A stretch of DNA of 7,108 nt. Origin: an uncultured Pseudomonadota bacterium (GTDB taxonomy: Bacteria > Pseudomonadota > Gammaproteobacteria > Methylococcales > Methylomonadaceae). The position numbers and the translations under genes were made by a program. Below are positions 1 through 5,894 of this stretch, in pieces. The stretch spans positions 1-7,108 of the forward strand of contig CAIZCB010000081.1 in the NCBI GenBank assembly GCA_903931355.1. Direction: 5' to 3'. Within the stretch, counting starts at the first letter, position 1; the number at the start of each line of letters is the position of its first letter. A model generated the notes under the pieces. The model did not search any database. It was not told the DNA's origin and saw only the letters and a list, made by a program, of their open reading frames with translations.

Positions 1-1
1 G

Positions 2-1630
2 CTAACCTTGTCGCCGGTGTTGTGTAGTTTTTTTCTCGAAGGTCACCAAGGCGAACACGACACCAAAATCATCGCCTATTTAAAGGCGTTTTATTTGCGC
101 TTATTAAATTGGGCAATGCTGCATCGCTTGAAAGTAGTCGGCTTAGCAGTTGGCGTATTCATTGCAACTTTAGGTTTATTGCCGTTTTTAGGCACCTCGT
201 TTATTCCCGAAATGAAAGAAGGCTCGATTGTGCCGGGGATTAATCGCGTACCAAATATTTCACTGGATGAAAGTATTCACGTCGAAATGCAAGCGATGAA
301 AATGGTGATGGAGATTCCTGGGGTTAAAAATGTGGTGAGTGGTGTCGGTCGTGGCGAAAGCCCAGCTGATCCACAAAGTCAAAACGAATCAACGCCGATT
401 GTGAGTCTAAAACCAAGAAATGAATGGCCGGAAGGTTGGACTCAAGATACGATTGCCGATGCGATGCAGGAAAAATTAATTACGAATTTGCCAGGGATGC
501 AGGTGGTGATGGCGCAACCGATTTCTGATCGGGTCGATGAAATGGTCACTGGGGTGCGTTCGGATGTGGCGGTCAAAGTGTTTGGCGATGATTTATCAAA
601 ACTCAAACAATTAGCGGACAGCATTGCCGCGGTTGCCAACCAAGTCAATGGTGCTCGCGATATTCGGGTGGAACGCTTAACCGGTCAGCAATATCTGAAT
701 ATTACTGTTGACCGTCAGGCAATTGCTCGTCACGGCCTCAACGCGGCTGATATTCACGACATGATAGAAACTGCGATTGCTGGCAAAGTGGCGACCGAAA
801 TTTATCAAGGCGAACGGCGTTTCTCGGCAGCGGTGCGTTTACCTGAAGATTTTCGTAACAATATTGAAGCGATTGACGCCTTAATGCTGACTTCCAGCAA
901 TGGTGCGCGAGTGCCGTTGGGCGATGTGACCAAAATTACTTTGAATGATGGCCCTGCACAAATCAGTCGAGAAATGGGTAAGCGGCGGATTGTGGTCGGG
1001 ATTAATGTTCGCGACCGCGATTTGGGGAGTTTTGTGGCTGAGTTGCAAGAAGCGGTAGCAAAACAAATTAGTATGCCGGAGGGCTATTATTTGCAATGGG
1101 GCGGTCAATTTCAGAACATGGAGCGGGCTTTGGGGCATTTGACCATGATTATTCCAGTGACGATTGCGGCGATTTTCTTCTTGTTATTTATGCTGTTTAA
1201 ATCGTTACGTTTTGCCAGTTTAATTATTTTAGTGTTGCCGTTCGCCTCGATTGGCGGGATTGTGACCTTATTTATTAGCGGTGAATATTTGTCAGTACCG
1301 GCTTCGGTGGGCTTTATTGCCTTGTGGGGTATTGCGGTACTGAATGGCGTGGTGTTGGTGTCGTATATTCGTAGTTTACGGGATAGCGGTTTGAGTCAGT
1401 TTGAGGCGATTGTCCATGGTTGTGAACAACGCTTCAGACCAGTGATGATGACCGCTACCGTGGCTTTGCTGGGCTTGGTACCGTTTTTGTTTGCCAATGG
1501 CCCAGGCTCAGAAGTACAAAAACCGCTGGCGATTGTGGTGATTGGCGGACTGGTTAGCTCGACTTTATTAACCTTATTAGTATTACCCGCCTTATATGGG
1601 TGGTTTGATAACGATAAGGTGGCGGATTAA
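2..1630 (+). CDS. Heavy-metal efflux RND transporter, CzcA/CusA family (C-terminal half, 5' truncated)
   Basis: This is the inner-membrane, proton-driven pump subunit of a tripartite metal exporter; its periplasmic adaptor and outer-membrane channel genes are not in the window. The frame is open to the left edge, so no true start is visible; the TTG at 8 encodes an internal Leu of the usual TL(S/T)P.LC segment. Counting that Leu as residue 1, I see a hydrophobic helix at about 42-62 (TM7), a large periplasmic porter domain at about 65-375, and five more helices at about 378-398, 402-424, 434-456, 479-496 and 507-529. HME-RND hallmarks include FIPEMKEG (65-72), VRSDVAVKVFGDD (183-195), GIAVLNGVVLVSYI (441-454) and RFRPVMMTATVALLGLVPF (475-493). 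About 500 N-terminal residues are missing, including the TM4 proton-relay acidic residues. Positions matching the three CusA copper-binding methionines read E, L and S, so a divalent metal (Zn, Co, Ni or Cd) is likelier than Cu/Ag. The family is certain; the substrate is inferred. Confidence 0.95.
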   Translation, partial: LTLSPVLCSFFLEGHQGEHDTKIIAYLKAFYLRLLNWAMLHRLKVVGLAVGVFIATLGLLPFLGTSFIPEMKEGSIVPGINRVPNISLDESIHVEMQAMKMVMEIPGVKNVVSGVGRGESPADPQSQNESTPIVSLKPRNEWPEGWTQDTIADAMQEKLITNLPGMQVVMAQPISDRVDEMVTGVRSDVAVKVFGDDLSKLKQLADSIAAVANQVNGARDIRVERLTGQQYLNITVDRQAIARHGLNAADIHDMIETAIAGKVATEIYQGERRFSAAVRLPEDFRNNIEAIDALMLTSSNGARVPLGDVTKITLNDGPAQISREMGKRRIVVGINVRDRDLGSFVAELQEAVAKQISMPEGYYLQWGGQFQNMERALGHLTMIIPVTIAAIFFLLFMLFKSLRFASLIILVLPFASIGGIVTLFISGEYLSVPASVGFIALWGIAVLNGVVLVSYIRSLRDSGLSQFEAIVHGCEQRFRPVMMTATVALLGLVPFLFANGPGSEVQKPLAIVVIGGLVSSTLLTLLVLPALYGWFDNDKVAD

Positions 1631-1642
1631 GATTTTAGCAAT

Positions 1643-1647
1643 AGGTG
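1643..1647 (+). promoter_or_regulatory. Shine-Dalgarno AGGTG that decides the batD-like start
   Basis: AGGTG lies 9 nt before the ATG at 1657. An in-frame GTG at 1645 overlaps this motif and has no Shine-Dalgarno of its own, so the ATG is preferred. Starting at the ATG also gives a compact signal peptide. Confidence 0.6.
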
Positions 1648-1656
1648 TTTTTGACG

Positions 1657-3288
1657 ATGCAACAACGGTTTGTTTTACGCGGATGGATTTTCGTGACTTT
1701 ATTGTTCAACATGGTTTTAGCGCAAGCCGCCGAGATTCATGTCTCAGTTGATCGCAATCCGGTAAATTTGAATGAGTCCTTTCAACTGATTTTTAGCGCC
1801 AATGATGACCCAGACGGTAAGCCGGATTTTTCGGTTTTGCAGCAGCAGTTTGAAGTTCTCAATCAACAACGTAGCAGTAGCTCATCTTGGGTGAACGGCA
1901 AAAGCCAACATAATCAGCAATGGACGCTGACGGTAATGGCCAAACAGGCTGGCGAATTATTGATTCCACCAGTTGCCTTTGGTGACGATGTTAGTAAGCC
2001 GCTAAAACTGACAGTGACCGATAAGCCGAGTAATCTGGCCAACAATGAAGACTTGTTTTTAGAAGTACAAGCCACGCCGGACAAGCCTTTTGTGCAGTCG
2101 CAAGTCATTTACAGCTTGCGTTTATATAGTCGGGTGCAAATCGCGCAAGCCAGTTTATCCGAGCCTGAATTGAAAGAGGCGGTGATTGAAAAACTAGGCG
2201 AAGACAGCAATTACGCCACGCAAATCAAAGGCGTCGATTATTGGGTGACGGAACGCAAATACGCGATTTTTCCTCAGCAAAGCGGTGTGTTGACGATTCC
2301 GGCTTTAACTTTGAATGCCGAAATAGTTAGTGCGCAAGCGGGTCGCAATAGCTTTTTTGGACAAGCGATTACCCAAAATAAACGCGTATCTTCTAAGCCA
2401 ATTACTTTAAATGTGCAAGCAGTGCCGGAAGCCTTAAAACAAGCGGCATGGTTGAGTGCCGAGTCTTTACAATTGACTGAACAATGGTCGGATAGTCAGT
2501 TGCAAGTCAAAGTCGGTGAGCCGTTGACTCGCACCGTGACTTTGGTGGCAAAAGGAAGCACCGTTGGTCAATTGCCAGAATTATCGACTCAAATTGCCGT
2601 AGAAGGCATCAAAATTTACCCCGATCAACCGCAATTACAAGAAGCTAAAAATAACGATGGCTTAACTGCCATGCGTCAGGAAAAAATCGCTTTTATCGCT
2701 AATAAAGCCGGTGAATATCAATTACCGGCGATTGATGTTGCTTGGTTTAACAGCAAAACCCAACAGCTAGAAACCGCGCATTTGCCAGCGGTAACCATTA
2801 AGGCTTTGCCGGTGGCCGAGGCAGTGGAAACTCAAGTGGCTCCAACGGTGCAGGCTCCTCAGATAACTAGCGTCGAAAACCAAGATCAAGTTCACTTATG
2901 GCAAACAATTGCGGGATTGTTGGCGCTGGGTTGGTTAATCAATGGCGTTTGGTGGTTTAAGCACTCGCCAAAATCGCAAGCAGTGATGGTGCCAGCTAAA
3001 ACCTTGGTTAACGCAGCCGAAGCTAATCTAAAACAAGCTTGCCAAAGCAATAATCCACAAGCTGCTAAGCAGGCTTTATTGGCCTATTTTGCAGTTGATA
3101 GTTTGGCGGCTATTGGGGCGACGGGTAGTTTTGCTGATGAAATTAATGGATTGAATCGTTATTTGTATAGCGGTCAAACTAGCGAATGGCATGGTGATGG
3201 CTTGTGGCAAGCATTTAAGCAACGACCGGTTTCAAGTCAGCAAGCGCAAGTGGTTGAAGTGAGTTTGGAGCCTTTGTTTAAGTTGTAA
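1657..3288 (+). CDS. batD: BatD family protein (BatD/'oxygen tolerance' family)
   Basis: This 543-aa protein has the BatD architecture. An N-terminal signal peptide has a basic start (QQR..R), a hydrophobic core at about 11-22 and probable cleavage after AQA or AQAA near 24-25. A long periplasmic region of beta-sandwich character follows, beginning AEIHVSVDRNPVNLNESFQL, the usual 'sv....v..ge.f.l' opening of the family. A single membrane helix lies at about 411-433 (WQTIAGLLALGWLINGVWWF), and a cytoplasmic tail of about 110 residues closes the protein. Bat proteins are usually encoded with a MoxR AAA+ ATPase and VWA-domain proteins BatA/BatB, and are thought to act in envelope or stress-related assembly; the molecular role of BatD is unsettled. 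Here none of those partners is in the window. The gene follows a metal pump by only 26 bp, suggesting cotranscription, with yrfG 57 bp downstream. Family assignment is good; function in this organism is unknown. Confidence 0.85.
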   Translation: MQQRFVLRGWIFVTLLFNMVLAQAAEIHVSVDRNPVNLNESFQLIFSANDDPDGKPDFSVLQQQFEVLNQQRSSSSSWVNGKSQHNQQWTLTVMAKQAGELLIPPVAFGDDVSKPLKLTVTDKPSNLANNEDLFLEVQATPDKPFVQSQVIYSLRLYSRVQIAQASLSEPELKEAVIEKLGEDSNYATQIKGVDYWVTERKYAIFPQQSGVLTIPALTLNAEIVSAQAGRNSFFGQAITQNKRVSSKPITLNVQAVPEALKQAAWLSAESLQLTEQWSDSQLQVKVGEPLTRTVTLVAKGSTVGQLPELSTQIAVEGIKIYPDQPQLQEAKNNDGLTAMRQEKIAFIANKAGEYQLPAIDVAWFNSKTQQLETAHLPAVTIKALPVAEAVETQVAPTVQAPQITSVENQDQVHLWQTIAGLLALGWLINGVWWFKHSPKSQAVMVPAKTLVNAAEANLKQACQSNNPQAAKQALLAYFAVDSLAAIGATGSFADEINGLNRYLYSGQTSEWHGDGLWQAFKQRPVSSQQAQVVEVSLEPLFKL

Positions 3289-3345
3289 ATAATCACCATC
3301 TTTGGCTACTATCTCGATTCCGAATTTTAATAAGGTTGATCTTCC

Positions 3346-4002
3346 ATGCTGAATTGGCACCAAATCGACACTGTTCTGTTAGATATGGACGGTACTTTGC
3401 TGGATTTGAATTTTGATAACCATTTTTGGCAAACTTTTGTGCCGTTAAAGTTCGCGGAATTGCATGGTTTGACGATTGAAGAGTCTAAACAGCAATTAAT
3501 CCCACGCTTTAAAGCTATGGAAGGCCGTTTAGAGTGGTATTGCCTTGATTACTGGACTGAGCAGCTGGCATTGAATATCGCTGAACTGAAGCTAGAAGTG
3601 GCGGGTTTAATTGCGGTGCATCCGCATGTCACCGAGTTTTTGGAAGCAGTACGCGCTAGTGGCAAGCGTTTGTTGTTGGTGACTAATGCTCATCGCGATA
3701 GCTTGAATCTGAAAATGGAAAAAACCTGCTTACAGGTGTTTTTTGATCAGATTATTTCGTCGCATGATTTTGGATTGGCAAAAGAACAAGCGGGATTTTG
3801 GCAAGCCTTACAAGATGCGCATCTGTTTGATAAACAACGCTGTTTGCTGGTCGATGATAGCGTGTCGGTATTGGCTTCGGCGCAGGCGTTTGGGATTGCT
3901 CATCTAGTATCGATTAGCAAACCCGACAGCACCGCGCCGAGCAAATTGATTACTGATTTTCCTGCGGTTGAGGATTTTCGGGCGCTGACTCTGGGGCTTT
4001 AG
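3346..4002 (+). CDS. yrfG: GMP/IMP nucleotidase YrfG, HAD superfamily hydrolase
   Basis: This 218-aa protein is a HAD-superfamily phosphatase that dephosphorylates purine nucleoside monophosphates (GMP and IMP in the E. coli enzyme) in the cytoplasm. All four HAD motifs are visible: motif I DMDGT with nucleophile D13 and acid/base D15; motif II VTNA with T113/N114; motif III lysine K146 (GLAKEQ); motif IV VDDS with D170/D171 for Mg2+ binding. An alpha-helical cap follows motif I (about 20-90) and includes LEWYCLDYWTEQLALNI, which closely matches the E. coli YrfG segment LNWYCLDYWSEQLGLDI as I remember it; this is the reason for choosing YrfG over other small HAD phosphatases. The ATG start has AAGG at 3332-3335, 10 nt upstream. 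The 3' end overlaps the convergent rhlB by 53 bp. No separate promoter is clear; readthrough from batD is possible. Confidence 0.9.
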   Translation: MLNWHQIDTVLLDMDGTLLDLNFDNHFWQTFVPLKFAELHGLTIEESKQQLIPRFKAMEGRLEWYCLDYWTEQLALNIAELKLEVAGLIAVHPHVTEFLEAVRASGKRLLLVTNAHRDSLNLKMEKTCLQVFFDQIISSHDFGLAKEQAGFWQALQDAHLFDKQRCLLVDDSVSVLASAQAFGIAHLVSISKPDSTAPSKLITDFPAVEDFRALTLGL

Positions 4003-5287
4003 CCTCGTTTCTCGGCGGACGCGGAGGTCGATTAGGCTTACCTTTAAAATCAGGGCGTGGCGGACGTTTATCTCGTTGAACTACACGTTCTCTAGGTTCG
4101 CGGCGTTCTGGTTTAATCACATCACTAACGATAATTTCATCGGTAATCGGTTGAACCGGTACTTTCTCGCCGATATAGCTTTCAATATCCGGCATTGAAT
4201 AGGCATATTCTTCGCAAATAAAACTAATCGCTTCGCCACTAGCACCAAAACGCGCAGTACGGCCAATCCTATGCACATAATCTTCGACATCTTGCGGTAA
4301 GTCGTAATTAAACACATGCGAAACATCAGGAATATGCAGGCCACGCGCCGCTACGTCGGTAGCAATCATCAAGGTGACGCGGTTTTCTTGAAAATCATTT
4401 AACAAACGCTGGCGCTTATCTTGCGGTACATCGCCACTCAATAAAGCAGTTTTATAGCCGTTCGCTTGTAGATAATCATCCAATTGTTCAGCTGCGCGTT
4501 TGGTATTCACAAACACGATGCCGCGTTGCGGTTGGTGATGTTTAAGCAAGCCGAGTAATAACGGGATTTTTTGCTCATTGGCTGGGCAGTAAGCGACTTG
4601 ATTGATAGCTTTTGAAGTAACCTCTTCGGACTCGATTTTAACCAACACAGGGTTGTTCATGTGCTCGTAAGCCAGTTCGGTGACTTTGTAAGACAAGGTC
4701 GCTGAGAACAGCAAATTAAGACGTTTTTCTGGCGGTGGCATCCGGCGCAATATAAACCGAATGTCTTTGATAAAACCTAAATCAAACATTCGATCCGCTT
4801 CATCCATCACCGTGACTTGAATGTTGTCTAGGGTGAATGCACCTTGTTTGTAAAAATCGATAATCCGACCTGGAGTGCCGATGATCACATCGACATTGCC
4901 TTTGATTTTATCCAGCTGTTTTTGATAGTCGGTGCCGCCGTAAATCAAAGCAAACTTTAAATTCAGATAAGGGCTTAATAGCAGCGCATCTTTGTGAATT
5001 TGGATTGCTAATTCGCGAGTCGGAGCTAAAATCAGGGCGCGAGGATTTTTGATTTTTTCGCTTTCATCATTAATTAAATGCTGAAAAGTGGCGAGTAAAA
5101 AGGTTGCGGTTTTACCTGTGCCGGTTTGCGCCTGACCAGCAACGTCTTTGCCGCGTAATAACAGCGGTAAGGATTTGTCCTGAATCGGTGAGCAATTGAT
5201 AAATCCGGCGTCTTTCAAGCCTTTAATAATGGAGTCAGAAAGCTCCAAATTACTGAATCGTGTTTCGGTCAAATGTGTTTTTTTCAT
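3950..5287 (-). CDS. rhlB: ATP-dependent RNA helicase RhlB (DEAD-box)
   Basis: This 445-aa DEAD-box RNA helicase in E. coli unwinds structured RNA for the RNase E degradosome. The full motif set is present: Q motif with F11 and Q36 (NCSPIQ), Walker A AQTGTGKT 53-60, Ia PTRELA 89-94, GG 117-118, Ib TPGR 138-141, DEAD 162-165, SAT 195-197, IV IVFVNT 257-262, V ATDVAARGLHIP 309-320 and VI HRIGRTAR 339-346. The start MKKTHLTETRFS matches E. coli RhlB (MSKTHLTEQKFS), which fixes the ATG; only a weak AGG precedes it. Other RhlB-like stretches are DEADRMFDLGFIKDIR, HVFNYDLP and CEEYAYSMPDIESYIG. The C-terminal tail is basic and Arg/Pro-rich at about 394-427, as expected for RNA binding, then turns acidic and Gln/Pro-rich at 428-445. 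That last part is encoded almost wholly within the overlap with yrfG. RhlB rather than RhlE/SrmB is supported by the N-terminus and by the adjacent divergent trxA-rho genes. Confidence 0.96.
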   Translation of the reverse strand: MKKTHLTETRFSNLELSDSIIKGLKDAGFINCSPIQDKSLPLLLRGKDVAGQAQTGTGKTATFLLATFQHLINDESEKIKNPRALILAPTRELAIQIHKDALLLSPYLNLKFALIYGGTDYQKQLDKIKGNVDVIIGTPGRIIDFYKQGAFTLDNIQVTVMDEADRMFDLGFIKDIRFILRRMPPPEKRLNLLFSATLSYKVTELAYEHMNNPVLVKIESEEVTSKAINQVAYCPANEQKIPLLLGLLKHHQPQRGIVFVNTKRAAEQLDDYLQANGYKTALLSGDVPQDKRQRLLNDFQENRVTLMIATDVAARGLHIPDVSHVFNYDLPQDVEDYVHRIGRTARFGASGEAISFICEEYAYSMPDIESYIGEKVPVQPITDEIIVSDVIKPERREPRERVVQRDKRPPRPDFKGKPNRPPRPPRNEAKAPESAPENPQPQENQ

Positions 5288-5328
5288 GCCTGATAGGATA
5301 ACTTAAAAACCGCTGTGGTTGAAATTGA

Positions 5329-5358
5329 TTGACAATAGGATTGCCTCGAAACTATAGT
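5329..5358 (+). promoter_or_regulatory. Sigma70-type promoter for trxA
   Basis: A consensus -35 TTGACA at 5329-5334 is separated by 18 nt from a -10 TATAGT at 5353-5358 (one mismatch). Transcription would begin near 5365, giving a leader of about 24 nt before the GTG of trxA. This placement also shows that the in-frame TTG at 5329 cannot be a translation start, because it lies in the -35 box upstream of the transcript. The call rests on sequence match only. Confidence 0.75.
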
Positions 5359-5377
5359 TTTCCCCTTTGTAAACTAT
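5349..5377. promoter_or_regulatory. Palindrome and repeat over the trxA -10 and start site (possible operator)
   Basis: A perfect 12-bp palindrome, AAACTATAGTTT (5349-5360), contains the trxA -10 box. Its half-site AAACTAT recurs in direct orientation at 5371-5377, exactly 22 bp (about two helical turns) from the first copy. Because the palindrome is symmetric, TATAGT is also present on the minus strand at 5351-5356, so it could serve as a -10 for the divergent rhlB, although no good -35 is seen there. A regulator site is possible, but A/T-rich palindromes are common in promoters. Confidence 0.25.
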
Positions 5378-5378
5378 T

Positions 5379-5384
5379 GGAGAG
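5379..5384 (+). promoter_or_regulatory. Ribosome binding site fixing the GTG start of trxA
   Basis: GGAGAG at 5379-5384 (core GGAG, 6 nt before the codon) sits at a good distance from the GTG at 5389. It supports this start over the upstream in-frame TTG at 5329, which overlaps the promoter. Confidence 0.8.
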
Positions 5385-5388
5385 TGGC

Positions 5389-5715
5389 GTGAGTGACTTA
5401 GTCCTTCATGTGTCTGATGCTGATTTTAATGAAACCGTAATCAATTCTGCTGGCCCTGTTCTATTGGACTATTGGGCTGAATGGTGCGGTCCTTGTAAAA
5501 TGATTGCCCCAGTTCTTGATGAAGTAGCTGCCGAATATAAAGGCAAGCTGACTGTTGCCAAGCTGAATATCGATGAAAATCCAAAAACCCCACAACAATA
5601 CGGTGTGCGCGGTATTCCAACTTTGATGATTTTCAAAAATGGCGAAGTAGAAGCGACTAAAGTAGGCGCTTTAACCAAGTCACAATTGGCTGCTTTTATC
5701 GATAGCAACATCTGA
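5389..5715 (+). CDS. trxA: Thioredoxin 1 (TrxA)
   Basis: This is a cytoplasmic dithiol-disulfide oxidoreductase, reduced by thioredoxin reductase, that supplies electrons to ribonucleotide reductase, PAPS reductase and methionine sulfoxide reductases and keeps protein thiols reduced. The 108-aa protein is a single thioredoxin fold of normal length. The active site is WCGPC with C33 and C36. Buried D27, K58 (AKLN) and the cis-proline P77 (GIPT) are all in place. The segment from [14 protein letters not shown] to [11 protein letters not shown] and RGIPTL..FKNGE is nearly identical to E. coli TrxA. The GTG start is chosen from its Shine-Dalgarno, the length match and the promoter position. A reading frame extends 20 codons further upstream, but that stretch runs through the promoter and is unlike thioredoxin. 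The gene is divergent from rhlB (101-bp gap) and is followed by a strong hairpin and rho. Confidence 0.97.
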   Translation: MSDLVLHVSDADFNETVINSAGPVLLDYWAEWCGPCKMIAPVLDEVAAEYKGKLTVAKLNIDENPKTPQQYGVRGIPTLMIFKNGEVEATKVGALTKSQLAAFIDSNI

Positions 5716-5726
5716 TAGCAAGCTTA

Positions 5727-5771
5727 ATTAACCGGATTTATTAGAAAATCGTTTTGATAAGTCCGGTTAAT
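5727..5771 (+). terminator. 20-bp RNA hairpin after trxA (3' end or terminator-like element)
   Basis: Bases 5727-5746 pair with 5752-5771 without a bulge around a 5-nt loop (5747-5751). The stem has 17 Watson-Crick pairs and 3 G-U wobbles (5737/5761, 5742/5756, 5744/5754), with a CCGG/CCGG core. The wobbles pair only in the plus-strand RNA; on the minus strand they would be A-C mismatches, so the structure looks selected in the trxA transcript. No uridine run follows directly (TGCGTTATAG), so this is not a textbook intrinsic terminator. It may mark and protect the trxA mRNA 3' end after Rho-dependent termination, or act as a partial terminator. Confidence 0.6.
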
Positions 5772-5781
5772 GCGTTATAGT
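5754..5781 (+). promoter_or_regulatory. Probable sigma70 promoter for rho
   Basis: TTGATA (5754-5759, 5/6 match to the -35) is separated by 16 nt from TATAGT (5776-5781, 5/6 match to the -10). The start would be near 5788, giving a leader of about 107 nt before rho. The -35 lies inside the 3' arm of the trxA hairpin. A separate promoter between trxA and rho fits the E. coli arrangement. It is supported only by motif match. Confidence 0.5.
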
Positions 5782-5787
5782 GCTTTT

Positions 5788-5894
5788 CGATTTCTCCTTC
5801 GCAGTTATATCATCTGTAAATAATCCAAAAAATCACCTTCCGCTGTTAATGGCATTCTGCCTATCCGCGTTTCTTTCATTTCTCTAACATCAAC
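5788..5894 (+). other. C-rich, G-poor rho leader (candidate rut region)
   Basis: By hand count this 107-nt leader has about 30 C and 11 G, with many pyrimidine-C steps (CTCCTTC, CACCTTCC, TCTTTC) and little evident secondary structure. Such C-rich, G-poor RNA is what Rho loads on, and E. coli rho is autoregulated by Rho-dependent termination in its leader. The same role is inferred here. No Shine-Dalgarno precedes the rho ATG: the 15 bases before it are pyrimidine- and A-rich. Confidence 0.4.

Noticed and set aside
8..10. TTG at 8 as start of the RND transporter gene
   Set aside because: The frame is open to the window edge and the encoded segment is the conserved mid-protein TL(S/T)P.LC region before TM7, so the gene is truncated and the TTG is an internal leucine.
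3302..3331. TTGGCT-N18-TTTAAT as a promoter for yrfG
   Set aside because: The -35 match is weak, and transcription would start at about 3338, after the AAGG Shine-Dalgarno at 3332-3335, so the transcript would lack its ribosome site.
3993..4009. GGGGC-TTTA-GCCTC hairpin at the yrfG stop as an intrinsic terminator
   Set aside because: The stem is only 5 bp with one wobble and has no U-run in either direction, and it lies within the rhlB coding sequence.
4117..4344. Minus-strand open frame inside rhlB, and other open frames antisense to or out of frame with batD, trxA and rho
   Set aside because: They lie within well-supported conserved genes, have no recognisable domains or good start signals, and are best explained as coding shadows.
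5329..5388. A 20-codon N-terminal extension of thioredoxin starting at TTG 5329
   Set aside because: The TTG is part of the TTGACA -35 box, the stretch contains the -10, and it is unlike thioredoxin. The GTG at 5389 has a good Shine-Dalgarno and gives the normal 108-aa length.
5849..5887. A 12-codon open frame ([12 protein letters not shown]) in the rho leader, ending 7 nt before rho, as a rhoL-like leader peptide
   Set aside because: It has no Shine-Dalgarno, is very short and shows no likeness to E. coli RhoL. It could arise by chance in pyrimidine-rich sequence.
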